A stretch of 64,000 nt of DNA, taken from Alphaproteobacteria bacterium (lineage in GTDB: Bacteria > Pseudomonadota > Alphaproteobacteria > DSM-16000 > Inquilinaceae). Both the position numbers and the translations under genes were made by a program. Under the pieces are notes generated by a model that had not been told where the DNA came from, did not search any database, and saw only the letters and a program-made list of their open reading frames with translations. The stretch covers positions 1 to 64,000 of the forward strand of contig JANQIX010000073.1 in the NCBI GenBank assembly GCA_028281925.1, written 5' to 3'. Shown in pieces: positions 53,375 to 62,261 of the stretch. Position 1 is the stretch's first letter. The number at the start of each line of letters is the position of its first letter.

Positions 53375-53871
53375 TGAGTATCGTCTTGATACAAGACTCC
53401 GAGGGTTGTCTCGGCATATGCCGGGCGGACGCCGCTGCGGATCCCGTCTTGCGGCTCATTGAGCGTGCACCGACGCCGTTTAGCAGGTTGTCGACGCCCT
53501 TGCTGCGCATACTGCAGCCCTGCCTCGGTGCCCATCCAATACTGGACCTAGACCCATTTTGGACGAAACTGGTTTGCCGACGGACGACAAGCACGCTGAC
53601 CGGTATCGACCATCGATCGAATGGGCGGATAGATCTCCGCTACGGTATCGGCGGCTGAAAGCGGCTTTCAGTCGTAAGCTGCGATGCGTTGCCTTCTAGA
53701 AATTCTATTGTCAGCGCAAATACTGCCTCTCGATGCGGCCGTATCTTAAAGTTCCTTGCGGAACCAGGCAGGTGAACATGCCGGACCACCCGCTGACTTC
53801 TTTCCTAATTCACATTAACCATTACAAAGAAACTGTATCTCGAATATAGATACAATGCCACACGAAATCCC

Positions 53872-53901
53872 TTGACATATTTTTTTCTGTCGATTTATCT
53901 C
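53872..53901 (+). promoter_or_regulatory. Promoter candidate for the alanine-rich small ORF
   Basis: TTGACA at 53872-53877 and TATCTC at 53896-53901 are 18 bp apart, about 175 bp before the small ORF's ATG. The -35 is a perfect match, the -10 is weak. The 53900-53960 stretch remains AT-rich. Confidence 0.35.
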
Positions 53902-54074
53902 CTCTTAACAAATTGCATTTAAACTGAGATGGATTAACGGATAGGACGTCGAGAGTACTTGAGAGAAGCGGGATGAAATTGATCGGCGGTACTCCGCATG
54001 TCGGATCAACGTCGTCACTGGCTATCCCCGCATCGAATGCAACGACGCTCTCGACGACGGCACAGGAGGTGGAA

Positions 54075-54323
54075 ATGGTGGCATTTGCAGCAGCAGCAGC
54101 GGCGTCGGCAGCAGCGTCGGCCGCGGCAGTGACAGCTTCGGCAGCTTCAGCGGCGGCCGCGGCGGCGGCGGCAGCAAGCACCTCAGTGCGGATGAGGGCC
54201 GAGGCACGGCGGGCCGGCGCGGCACCGACGAAATCGGCAGGTGCGGCTGTGAATTCGGTTGTCGTGCGGCCAGAGCTCGCTGTGGTCGTATGGCTTCCAC
54301 AGAAGCCAAAGGCTCGCATCTGA
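54075..54323 (+). CDS. Alanine-rich small protein, unknown function
   Basis: 82 residues. The ATG has AGGAGG at 54064-54069 exactly 5 bp upstream. Residues 3-34 are nearly all Ala and Ser, encoded by GCN triplets, and the rest is basic (SVRMRAEARRAG) then hydrophobic (VVVRPELAVVVWLP). The same frame is open to 53973, giving a 116-residue form with a weaker site. A complementary-strand frame (53822-54583) is also open through the repeat, so real coding is not proven. No similarity recognised. Confidence 0.4.
   Translation: MVAFAAAAAASAAASAAAVTASAASAAAAAAAAASTSVRMRAEARRAGAAPTKSAGAAVNSVVVRPELAVVVWLPQKPKARI
54087..54176 (+). repeat. GCN trinucleotide tract encoding Ala/Ser
   Basis: About 30 consecutive triplets, mostly GCN with interspersed TCN, giving Ala with a few Ser, Val and Thr. 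Short repeats such as four GCA in a row and four GCG in a row are visible, so slippage may change its length. The region also reads as Ala-rich on the opposite strand. Confidence 0.7.
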
Positions 54324-54678
54324 CTGTCGGACCGATGATGGCCGGCGAAATCGATCTGAGTACCGCCTGCTGGTGACGGTGTGGAGAGATTAGGCGAGAG
54401 CCCGACAACTCTCGTTACGTACCCTCCGCTCTTCGGGCAAGTCGCCAGCCGGCGCTTCCCAGCTTGCAGGCTTGCCCCGGTTAGACGTTGCTTGCGCCGT
54501 GTCCCCGGCGCATCTCTCCCTCGCGATCGACTTGCAGAGGGGCTCAACGAAATCCGCTGCCGGGACGCAGGCAGATGCCCCACCCGGCGCTGGAGAGGTT
54601 AGCGGCTTGTCAATCAATTTCATCTAGTGTTCGCCGAGGGACACCTGAGTCCGAGTTCCAACGGTCGACAAGTTCACC
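54324..54678. other. GC-rich, possibly structured leader before the HD-GYP gene
   Basis: This 355-bp stretch has no recognisable gene. It holds a hairpin, TGCGCCG (54493-54499) with CGGCGCA (54506-54512), and an imperfect direct repeat: GGAGAGATTAGGCG near 54383 and GGAGAGGTTAGCGG near 54592. It may be a long 5' untranslated region of the HD-GYP gene. It does not match a riboswitch I recognise. Confidence 0.35.
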
Positions 54679-55890
54679 ATGAACGTTCAGCCAACATCGG
54701 AGACGCAGAAAGGGCAACGCGACCTCGCTCAAGTTGGCATCCCTCTCGGAGAGAACCCGCTCGCCGAGTCACGTCAGCAAGTAATAGTTGCAACAAACCA
54801 GGAAGCTTCCTTCAAGGATTTCTTGGATTTCCTCTCCCATGATTATGATGTGGTTTTGACTGATACAAGGCGATCTGTACTCGACGAACCCCAAAGATCG
54901 AGAACAGCTGCCATCATTCTGTCTGAATATCCAAGCGACCTCGACGCGCGTGACTTCCTGAGGAGATTGAAACAGCCCGGCCACTGCCACCCGATCGTAA
55001 TCGCCATGGGACGCCAATGGTCGCCATGGCTAACGTTCGTTGAACGTCAGACCAGTATCGACGGCGTCATCTATTACGAATCCCCTGTCGAACACCAAAT
55101 CCGGACATTCGGCCTGCTGGCGAGTCGCGGCGTCGATTACTGTATAGACGAACTTGGCGATCGGGCTCAGGCCATCTGGCGCTTGGCAAAGGATCTTGTC
55201 GGACACATTGAAGCGCACATGAAGACTGGCCAACCGGTGCCACGAATGGCTGTTCGAGTGCTGGCACAGTCCGCGGTCGAAGGACCCGATGAGATACTCC
55301 TGATGGACTTCCTATCAAAGTTGCGAAGCCATCATCATGAGACTTTGGTACATTCACTTGATGTCGCGCTGACAGCACTACTTTTGGGTCGTCACGTCGG
55401 TATTCGCATGAAAGGCGACCAATACCTCCTGTTCGAGGCTGGCCTGCTGCACGATATCGGCAAGACCAAGGTACCGCAGAGCATTTTGAGCAAACCCGGG
55501 AAACTGCTGCCCCATGAACTCGCGGCGATGCGACAGCATCCTGAAGCCGGTGAACGCATGCTGCTGGAGAGTGGGGATTACGACAAACAGGTCATCTTTG
55601 CCGCTGGACAGCATCACGAAAAAAACGACGGCACCGGCTATCCTAGAGGGCTTTTCGGTCCGCAGCTCTCCGAGATCGGCCGATTCATGGCGGTCTGTGA
55701 TGTGTTCTGCGCACTCACAGAGCGTCGCTCGTACCGATCGAAGTCATCGGCGATACAAGCGTGCGCCCTCCTCCGGCCACTAGTAGACAACCATCTCGAC
55801 GGAGTACTCGTGGAGCGCCTTGTCGAGATGGTCTATGGCTATATGGCTGCCCGCCAGTTTTCGCGAGATGATTGGGCAGTTACAACCTAG
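54679..55890 (+). CDS. HD-GYP c-di-GMP phosphodiesterase with degenerate receiver-like N-terminus
   Basis: 403 residues. Residues ~30-150 look like a receiver fold with no clear phospho-acceptor Asp. Residues ~205-400 are an HD-GYP domain: HSLDVALTALLLG, LLHDIGKTKVP with His258-Asp259, HPEAGERML, and QHHEKNDGTGYP (GYP at 320-322). This domain hydrolyses c-di-GMP to GMP. The base composition is lower in GC than neighbouring genes. It is separated from the GGDEF gene at 56688 by 797 bp. Confidence 0.92.
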   Translation: MNVQPTSETQKGQRDLAQVGIPLGENPLAESRQQVIVATNQEASFKDFLDFLSHDYDVVLTDTRRSVLDEPQRSRTAAIILSEYPSDLDARDFLRRLKQPGHCHPIVIAMGRQWSPWLTFVERQTSIDGVIYYESPVEHQIRTFGLLASRGVDYCIDELGDRAQAIWRLAKDLVGHIEAHMKTGQPVPRMAVRVLAQSAVEGPDEILLMDFLSKLRSHHHETLVHSLDVALTALLLGRHVGIRMKGDQYLLFEAGLLHDIGKTKVPQSILSKPGKLLPHELAAMRQHPEAGERMLLESGDYDKQVIFAAGQHHEKNDGTGYPRGLFGPQLSEIGRFMAVCDVFCALTERRSYRSKSSAIQACALLRPLVDNHLDGVLVERLVEMVYGYMAARQFSRDDWAVTT

Positions 55891-56687
55891 ACTGCTTCGC
55901 CATCGACTACCACCTGCCCCAAGATCGTCTCGGGGTTTCAAGACGAGAAGGAGGCTTTCTCGTCAAATCGGCCAACTCCCTCACTCAATACAAAGGGCAA
56001 ACACAAGGAAACTAATCCATGTATCACGAAGGAGTCCTGCCAGATTGCTTGCTATATCTGATCTCTTGCCCTGATGCTCGGCGACTTCACGCGATCCGTT
56101 AACGTGATTTTAGGCGCCAACCCTCACAATTCACCTGTTGCGATGAGATATCTTCATTCTTCGGACTCTGAAATCCATGACCCGATCGACGAGAGATATC
56201 CCAACGACTGTGGCGCGCACTGAGGCCGGTCGGATGCATCCGCCAACACCGTCCGCTGGGACCCAAGGCAGCCCAGTTTCCGGTCTCCCTATCTTTCCCG
56301 ATCGCCCGGCGAAGGATCTGCCGAATTGGCACAGCTGGCATACGGCCGTCCCGTCGACCGCGACGACGGCAGCATTCGCCAAACCTTCCTGTCGGATCCG
56401 CGTCTCGCGGACACGCGCCGGCCAGACGGCAGACATGGCGACCGCAGCATCTCGCGCCATGACGCAATCCCGGTCGTCAGTTGCGAACCAACACCTTGGC
56501 AGGTCGGCAAGATCGCGAAGTCCGGCAGCGTCCGGGCCCGTTACGAAACGGTCAACCGGTCACCACGCGGAACGACCGCCATGTTGCGTCACCGTTGGCC
56601 AACTCTGTGTCGACAACCTCTCACTAGTGAATGGAACGCTATAGTGGGGGCGTTATCGTCGGTATCCAGTCACTACTGGTAGATCCA
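55891..56687. other. Long gap with no convincing gene
   Basis: Frames of up to 155 codons exist here (56177-56644 on plus, 56131-56460 on minus), but none has family likeness or a clear start. A 27-codon ORF at 56019-56102 has AAGGAA upstream and could encode a short peptide. A hairpin lies at 55942-55964 (GACGAGA with TCTCGTC), 51 bp after the HD-GYP stop, and may slow or end transcription. Nothing else stands out. Confidence 0.4.
55942..55964. terminator. Hairpin downstream of the HD-GYP gene
   Basis: GACGAGA (55942-55948) pairs perfectly with TCTCGTC (55958-55964) across a 9-nt loop. No T-tract follows, so it is a weak terminator candidate. Confidence 0.25.
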
Positions 56688-57836
56688 ATGACAATGAACG
56701 GATGCGATATCGTCGAAGGTGCTTCGACCCCGATACTCACCGAGCTGAGTGCGGATTGGGACCTGCCGGACCAGCTACCGATGCCGGATCCGATCCGTGT
56801 CATCCAGATCGACGATGACGAGGACGAATACCTGCTGCTCGCCGACTTGCTGAGCGACCTCGGCGATAAGCCTATCGAGTTGTCATGGATCGGGAATTAT
56901 CGGGACGGCGTGAAGGCGGTTGCTGGCAACCAGGCCGACCTGTTCCTGGTCGACTACCGTCTTGGCGCCAAGACGGGGCTCGAACTGCTGGAGGAAGGCC
57001 GGGCGATGGGCGGCCATCGTCCGGCCATCCTGCTTACCGGCGCCGGAAGCCGCGATATCGATCTCCGAGGCATGGCGCTCGGCGCTGCCGACTACCTGGA
57101 GAAGGGGTCGCTGTCTGCGGAGAAGGTTGAGCGTTCCGTCCGGTACGCGGTGCAACACTGGTTGATGATGTCGGCGCTCAGGGATGCCAATCGAGAGCTG
57201 ATGCTGCTGCGCGACCAGCTTGAGGCTGAGAAGGTGGCGCTGGCAAGGACGGCGGCCGATCTTGCCGAGGCAAGGAACCAGTGCGATGCGCAGCGTCAGG
57301 AGATGGAAAGGTTGGCGATGACCGACGCGCTGACGGGCGTCTCTAACCGTCGGCACTTTGAGGAAGTCGCCGCGATGGAGGTTGGCCGTGCCCTGCGCTA
57401 TGGCCATGCCCTCGGCATCCTCTCCCTTGACGTTGATCACTTCAAGTCGATCAACGACCGCTTCGGACACAGCGTCGGCGACCAGGTGCTGAGGCGAATT
57501 GCCGATGCGGTGCGGATCCAGCTTCGACGAAGCGACATGTTTGCCCGCATTGGGGGCGAAGAGTTCGCGGTGCTACTGCCGCAGTCCGAGCTTGCAGCGG
57601 CTTCGGCCCTTGGTGAGCGGTTGCGCGTAATCATCAATCGATTGCCCATACCCGAGGCTGAGGATGGCTCACGCGTCAGCATCAGCATCGGCGCCACCAC
57701 TTGGCATCCGTCGGAAACGCAGATTGACATCGCCTTGGAGCGCGCGGATCAGGCGATGTACGAGGCTAAGAAAACCGGCCGGAATCGAGTCTGCGCAATC
57801 GCTGCTGATGAGACAGACAGTCTGCTAACGGCCTGA
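56688..57836 (+). CDS. Receiver-GGDEF diguanylate cyclase
   Basis: 382 residues. An N-terminal receiver (about 35-155) has acidic residues DDDED and phospho-acceptor Asp89 (FLVDYRLG). After a coiled coil (about 165-210), the GGDEF domain has GGEEF at 289-293 and an RxxD inhibitory site at Arg280-Asp283, so it is probably active and product-inhibited. The receiver's LLTGAGSRDIDL and YLEKGSLSAEKV closely match the receiver of the kinase at 58064-59566, pointing to shared ancestry. The ATG at 56688 has no strong site; the frame begins at 56631. Confidence 0.93.
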   Translation: MTMNGCDIVEGASTPILTELSADWDLPDQLPMPDPIRVIQIDDDEDEYLLLADLLSDLGDKPIELSWIGNYRDGVKAVAGNQADLFLVDYRLGAKTGLELLEEGRAMGGHRPAILLTGAGSRDIDLRGMALGAADYLEKGSLSAEKVERSVRYAVQHWLMMSALRDANRELMLLRDQLEAEKVALARTAADLAEARNQCDAQRQEMERLAMTDALTGVSNRRHFEEVAAMEVGRALRYGHALGILSLDVDHFKSINDRFGHSVGDQVLRRIADAVRIQLRRSDMFARIGGEEFAVLLPQSELAAASALGERLRVIINRLPIPEAEDGSRVSISIGATTWHPSETQIDIALERADQAMYEAKKTGRNRVCAIAADETDSLLTA

Positions 57837-57859
57837 AAGCCAGCTCTGCAAGCCAACTC

Positions 57860-57988
57860 TAGAGCGCTTTCACCTTCGGTGAAAACGGTTCCGGCCCGCT
57901 TCCCTGCCCGGCTATCCAACGACAGTATGCTTGGGGTCGCCGGGCGGGGGAGCGAGCCCGGAACGACCGTGGATCTGAAAACGCTCTA
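57860..57988. repeat. 129-bp palindromic intergenic element (REP/MITE-like)
   Basis: The ends are inverted repeats, TAGAGCGCTTTCA (57860-57872) and TGAAAACGCTCTA (57976-57988), matching 12 of 13. Inside are nested stems: TTTCACC/GGTGAAA (57868-57884), GTTCCGG with CCGGAAC around 57888 and 57957, and GCCCGGC (57906-57912) with GCCGGGC (57939-57945). It would fold as a long cruciform or hairpin RNA. It sits between the convergent diguanylate cyclase and kinase genes, where it may also terminate transcription from both sides. Confidence 0.75.
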
Positions 57989-58063
57989 ACAGAGATATGT
58001 CTTTGATTAGCGGCGCCTCGCCAGGCTGACCGGGCGCATCCCGGTCTCTTGGCAGATGCCCCG

Positions 58064-59566
58064 TCAGGAGACGAGGGCCGCACCGCGGCTGGGAGCCTGC
58101 TCAACCATCGGCCGACACCGGTTTGGCGGAATGGAAACCGTGACCCGCGTGCCCTCGTCCACCACGCTGCTGATCTCAAGCGAGCCGTCGTGAAGCTCGA
58201 TAAGGCGTTTCACGATCGGCAGCCCCAATCCCATACCTTCCCAGCGCCGCACCGAGCCGCTGTCGACCTGCTCGAACGGTTCCATGATGCGCTGAACTGC
58301 ATCCGAGGGGATACCTATTCCGGTGTCGGAAACTGATAGCGCAATTCCGTCACCTGGCCGAAGTTCCAATCCCACTTTCACTTGGCCGCCCGATCCAGTG
58401 AACTTCACCGCATTCGAAAGCAGGTTGATAATGATCTTCTTCATGGCATTTGCATCGGCATAGACCAGCCCGATGCCCGCTTCCATCTTGAGCTGGAGAT
58501 CGACATCCGACGTCTCGGCCTGCGATGTCACCAAGGCGACGGCCATCCGCACGACATGACAAAGGTCGAGCGGTTCCTCTTCAAGCTCCCACCTGCCCGC
58601 CTCGATTTCCGAGAGATCGAGGATATTGTTGATCAGACCGAGAAGGTGGTCGGCGCTCTGCCGGATATGTCCCACATATCCGCGATGCGTCTCATTTGAC
58701 CGGGAATCCGCCAGGTCGCTCTCAATCAGGTCGCTGAAGCCGATGATCGAGTTGAGCGGTGTACGCAACTCGTGGCTTATGCTGGCGATGAAGTTGGACT
58801 TGGCCTGACTGGCGGCTTCCGCCTGTTCCTTCGCCGCTACGAGGTGGTTCTGGAACACAATGCGTTCACTGACGTCGATGCAGACGACAACCCGCCCCCC
58901 GTCAGGGCAGCCTTCGACCCGCACTTCCGTGACATCGCCGCCGCTTCGCCTCAGCTCAAAGGGGCGCCTTCCATGCTCGATGAGATCTCCAAGACGTTTG
59001 CGGACCAAGGCTTCGAACTCTGAGGCCGGTTCCGCTGCGTCGAGATCCAACAGGCTTGCGAAGCGCGAGTTCCAATTGACCAGATTGCCGGCGCGATTAA
59101 ACAGGGCAATACCTGCGCTGGCACTGTTAAGTGTGGTCTCAAGCAGCGCCGACTTCTCGGAAAGTTCCGACCGCGCCCCGGCGGCCTGCATCGCGTACCG
59201 GATCGACCGGTCCAGCAAGCTCGAAGAGAGGCTTCCCTTTTCCAGATAGTCATACGCGCCGGCCTGCATGGCGGCGAAGTCGACATCTTCACTGCCTAGA
59301 CCCGTGAGCAGAATTGCCGGTGTCTCTACGCCGGCATCGACAGCCCGAGTGAGAATCTCAACGCCGGTAGTGCCGCTCACATAATAGTCGACCAGGGCGA
59401 CGTCGAATGCTTGGCTGCAGAGCGCCTGAAGGCCCTCGGCCGGCTCGCGCTCCCAGGTCACGTCATATTGCCGTGCCTTGACTTCCTGCAGGAGCTCACG
59501 CGTCAGGTACAAATCGTCTTCATCATCTTCGATGACGAGAACGCGTATCACATCACCCGATTGCAT
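58064..59566 (-). CDS. Receiver-PAS-histidine kinase
   Basis: 500 residues. A receiver domain at the N-terminus (about 6-128) has phospho-acceptor Asp60 (ALVDYYVSG). A PAS-like sensor domain follows (about 140-235), then a HisKA domain with His265 (ISHELRTPLNSIIGF) and an HATPase_c domain (NLLSNAVKFTG, SDTGIGIP, GMGLGLPIVKRL). A receiver placed first makes it an unorthodox kinase, perhaps modulated by another kinase. It lies 21 bp downstream of the single-domain receiver gene. Confidence 0.93.
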   Translation of the reverse strand: MQSGDVIRVLVIEDDEDDLYLTRELLQEVKARQYDVTWEREPAEGLQALCSQAFDVALVDYYVSGTTGVEILTRAVDAGVETPAILLTGLGSEDVDFAAMQAGAYDYLEKGSLSSSLLDRSIRYAMQAAGARSELSEKSALLETTLNSASAGIALFNRAGNLVNWNSRFASLLDLDAAEPASEFEALVRKRLGDLIEHGRRPFELRRSGGDVTEVRVEGCPDGGRVVVCIDVSERIVFQNHLVAAKEQAEAASQAKSNFIASISHELRTPLNSIIGFSDLIESDLADSRSNETHRGYVGHIRQSADHLLGLINNILDLSEIEAGRWELEEEPLDLCHVVRMAVALVTSQAETSDVDLQLKMEAGIGLVYADANAMKKIIINLLSNAVKFTGSGGQVKVGLELRPGDGIALSVSDTGIGIPSDAVQRIMEPFEQVDSGSVRRWEGMGLGLPIVKRLIELHDGSLEISSVVDEGTRVTVSIPPNRCRPMVEQAPSRGAALVS

Positions 59567-59587
59567 GTCTCCGGATCCACGCCCGAG

Positions 59588-60049
59588 CTAAGCCGCGATG
59601 ATCTCAAAACGGGGTAGTTCGACAATCTGCAGCCAGTAACTGCCCAGCACATTGACGACGTCCACCAAGCCGTCGAACGTTACCGGCTTGGAGATGAACG
59701 AATTGACCCCAAGATTGTAGCTGCGAAGGATGTCTTCCTCCGCCTTCGACGTTGTCAGGACGATAACCGGAATCTGTCGATGGTACGGATCGGCCTTGAT
59801 CGCAGCTAGCGCCTCGCGACCATCCATTCGCGGCATATTCAGATCCAACAGAATGACACCCGGCCGCGGCGCTTTCTCCGGGTCGCTGTACTCGCCCTTG
59901 TGCTGGAGGTACTCGATGAGCTCTACGCCGTCGTTCACGTAGCGGCGCTCGTTCTGCAGCTTGCTCTCAATGAACGCATCCTCAATAAGCATGCGGTCGT
60001 CAGGATCGTCATCGACGACAAGGATTATGATCGGCTTTCCGCTGCTCAT
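59588..60049 (-). CDS. Single-domain response regulator (Rcp1-like)
   Basis: 153 residues with only a receiver domain: VVDDDPDDRMLIEDAF, Asp in LLDLNMPRMDG, Thr in LTTSKAEED and Lys in SFISKPVTF. The PDDRMLIEDAF and long loop (HKGEYSDPEKAPRP) are typical of the Rcp1-like receivers that serve phytochrome-type kinases. It is 13 bp downstream of the kinase at 60063-62261, its probable partner. Confidence 0.93.
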   Translation of the reverse strand: MSSGKPIIILVVDDDPDDRMLIEDAFIESKLQNERRYVNDGVELIEYLQHKGEYSDPEKAPRPGVILLDLNMPRMDGREALAAIKADPYHRQIPVIVLTTSKAEEDILRSYNLGVNSFISKPVTFDGLVDVVNVLGSYWLQIVELPRFEIIAA

Positions 60050-60062
60050 TTCATGACCCCAT

Positions 60063-62261
60063 TCAGCTTTCGGTATGGCTCATCGGGAGCCTGACGATGA
60101 ACGTCGAACCTTCGTCGGGCACGCTCTCGGCGCGAATGGTCCCCCGGTGCCTTTCGACGATCTTCCGGCACGTCGCCAGCCCGATGCCCGTACCGCTGAT
60201 CTCCTGATGATTGTGAAGGCGTTGGAAGATGGCGAAAATCCGCTCGGCATAGGTCATTTCAAAACCGACGCCATTATCGGTCACTCGGATCTCACAGACC
60301 GCCCTGCGTGTGTCGGTCGGCAGGTTTGCGCTGATTACCACGTGCGGCGGAACATCGCTCTTGCGGTACTTCAGCGAGTTGCTGATCAGGTTCTGAAACA
60401 GCTGACGCATCTGCAGGCCGTCGGCTTCGATTATCGGAATTTCACCGATTTCGACCTCTGCGCCAGTTTCCTCAAGCGGCAGCTGCAGGTCGCCAAGAAC
60501 CTCGCTGATGATCTTCTGCAGACTGCATTCCTCAAACGGGCGAGCCTTCGTAGTGACACGCGAATATGTCAGCAGATCGTTGATGAGCGTCCGCATGCGT
60601 CCGGAGGCGTTCTGCATCCGATCGAGATAGAACTGCCCCTGTTCCCCGAGTTGGTCGGCACAACGCGTGCGCAGGCGATCCCCGAAAGCTTCGATCTTTC
60701 TGAGCGGTTCTTGCAAGTCGTGTGAGGCGATGGAGGCAAAATCCTGCAGCTCCCGGTTCGACTTGGCGAGGTCCATCTCACGTTCTTTGAGCTTGGTGAT
60801 CTCGGTGTAGAGGATCACCGTCTCGCCACCGGCAGCCTGGTGTTGTTGAACGAGAAGCCAGTTGCCGTTCCGCAGCTGCCGCTCCTGCGACCGCCCACTG
60901 GTCTCGTCGTCATCTTCGTGGACAATCTCTTCGCCATCGCCGACGAGGTCGCGTTCACGCTCCTCATCCAAGAATGCGTTGAGAGTCGTCCCTGGCACAG
61001 CAATGTCGGTGAGCTCGGGATAGTAGCTCTTCAGCCGCGAATTCGCGATGACGAGGTGGCCGTTGGCGTCGAAGAGCACCAATCCGTGATTGAGATTCTC
61101 TACGATCGCTTCGCGCGTCTGCACTTCCGCCGCAGCGGCGCGCATTTCCGCTTCCTTGATTCGCGTTGCGTCCAGGATCACACCGTTCCAGACGACGGTC
61201 CCGTCCGCCTGTTCAAGCGGTTTCGCAATAGCGTGGGTATACTTCCGCTCGCCATTCCGCTTGACGATCGTCGCTTCCACATCCCAGATCTTGAGATCAC
61301 GCGATGCCTTGATAAGGCGCTCTCGGAAATCCTCTCGATATCCCTCACCATGGCAGTCGAACAGTGCGTTCGGATCAGCCAGGATCTCGTGCGGCGGGAC
61401 TCCGAAGAGGTCCTCTGCCGCATTGCTGATATAGGTGTAGCGGATCTGGCCGTCCGGCGTGACAATGCGCTGGTAGACGACGCCGGGGATGCTGTCGACC
61501 AGAACGGCAAACCGCTCGTCTGAGACTCTCTTCGCTTCTCGGGTGTGGCTGTAGACGACGACGTGGTAGGTAAGATCGGCCAGCCATTCGAGAAGTTGCA
61601 GGTTCTCCGCAGACGCGTGCGTCGATTTATCGAAGTATAGCGTCAACGCGCCGAGCGCGCTTCCGGCCTCATCGACAATCGGCACGGACCACGTTGCCGT
61701 GATGCCCTGCGCAAGCAGCAGATCCTGCAACTCGGGGCCTATGACGCCTGGATTGTCGTCCAGATCGGTAACGATCAGCATGTGGCTTGCGGCGATCGAC
61801 AGGGCGCCGACACTGCAGCCCTCGTTTACCACGCGGAACTTTCCGTGCCGCATTACCTCGGCCGGGACATTGTCCTGAGAAAGATGGTGCACAAGCTGCG
61901 ATCGGTCGCTCTTGAGTTCAGCCCCAACAGCGATGCAGTTCAAACTCTCGCGCGCCAGCTCGAAAATCGGGGCGATCGTGCGACGCGCCGAGGACCGGCG
62001 GGTGATACGATGAAGCACTTGGCTCTGGCATCGCAACAGCTGCGACCACATGCCAACCGCAAGCGGTGGCCAGTCCGCGCCGTTCCCGTCCGCGACGTCG
62101 GCTCCGCAAAGGTCCTCATCGGCTGCGTCGGCTTCGCAAGAGCCGTCATCGACATCCACCGCCGTGACGTCGGATGCCGACGCTGCGCCGGCAGAAGCTG
62201 CGATTTCCATGTTTTGGGATCCCCAGTGATGCAGGGCTACGTGCCCAGCCAGAATGATCAT
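60063..62261 (-). CDS. GAF/PAS multi-domain histidine kinase
   Basis: About 732 residues. An acidic Asp/Ala-rich N-terminus is followed by a GAF-like domain (about 105-245, ending GALTLYFDKSTH), two PAS/PAC domains (about 255-480), a HisKA domain with His514 (IASHDLQEPLRKIEAF) and an HATPase_c domain (NLISNSLKYR, DNGVGF, GTGIGLATC). The SNRELQDFASIASHDLQEPL form is common in phytochrome-like kinases. No chromophore Cys of a bacteriophytochrome is obvious. The start could be the Met at 62210. It has its own gap of 217 bp from the next gene. Confidence 0.92.
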   Translation of the reverse strand: MIILAGHVALHHWGSQNMEIAASAGAASASDVTAVDVDDGSCEADAADEDLCGADVADGNGADWPPLAVGMWSQLLRCQSQVLHRITRRSSARRTIAPIFELARESLNCIAVGAELKSDRSQLVHHLSQDNVPAEVMRHGKFRVVNEGCSVGALSIAASHMLIVTDLDDNPGVIGPELQDLLLAQGITATWSVPIVDEAGSALGALTLYFDKSTHASAENLQLLEWLADLTYHVVVYSHTREAKRVSDERFAVLVDSIPGVVYQRIVTPDGQIRYTYISNAAEDLFGVPPHEILADPNALFDCHGEGYREDFRERLIKASRDLKIWDVEATIVKRNGERKYTHAIAKPLEQADGTVVWNGVILDATRIKEAEMRAAAAEVQTREAIVENLNHGLVLFDANGHLVIANSRLKSYYPELTDIAVPGTTLNAFLDEERERDLVGDGEEIVHEDDDETSGRSQERQLRNGNWLLVQQHQAAGGETVILYTEITKLKEREMDLAKSNRELQDFASIASHDLQEPLRKIEAFGDRLRTRCADQLGEQGQFYLDRMQNASGRMRTLINDLLTYSRVTTKARPFEECSLQKIISEVLGDLQLPLEETGAEVEIGEIPIIEADGLQMRQLFQNLISNSLKYRKSDVPPHVVISANLPTDTRRAVCEIRVTDNGVGFEMTYAERIFAIFQRLHNHQEISGTGIGLATCRKIVERHRGTIRAESVPDEGSTFIVRLPMSHTES

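Larger units (their letters stand above)
53309..53971. other. Intergenic, AT-rich stretch before the alanine-rich ORF
   Basis: About 660 bp without a recognisable gene; frames here are shadows. The stretch becomes strongly AT-rich from ~53690 on. Two signals are visible: the hairpin at 53344-53374 and the TTGACA promoter candidate at 53872. Confidence 0.4.

Noticed and set aside
56131-56644. Overlapping 109- to 155-codon frames on both strands in the HD-GYP/GGDEF gap
   Set aside because: No ribosome binding site, no family likeness and mutually overlapping frames; treated as non-coding for now.
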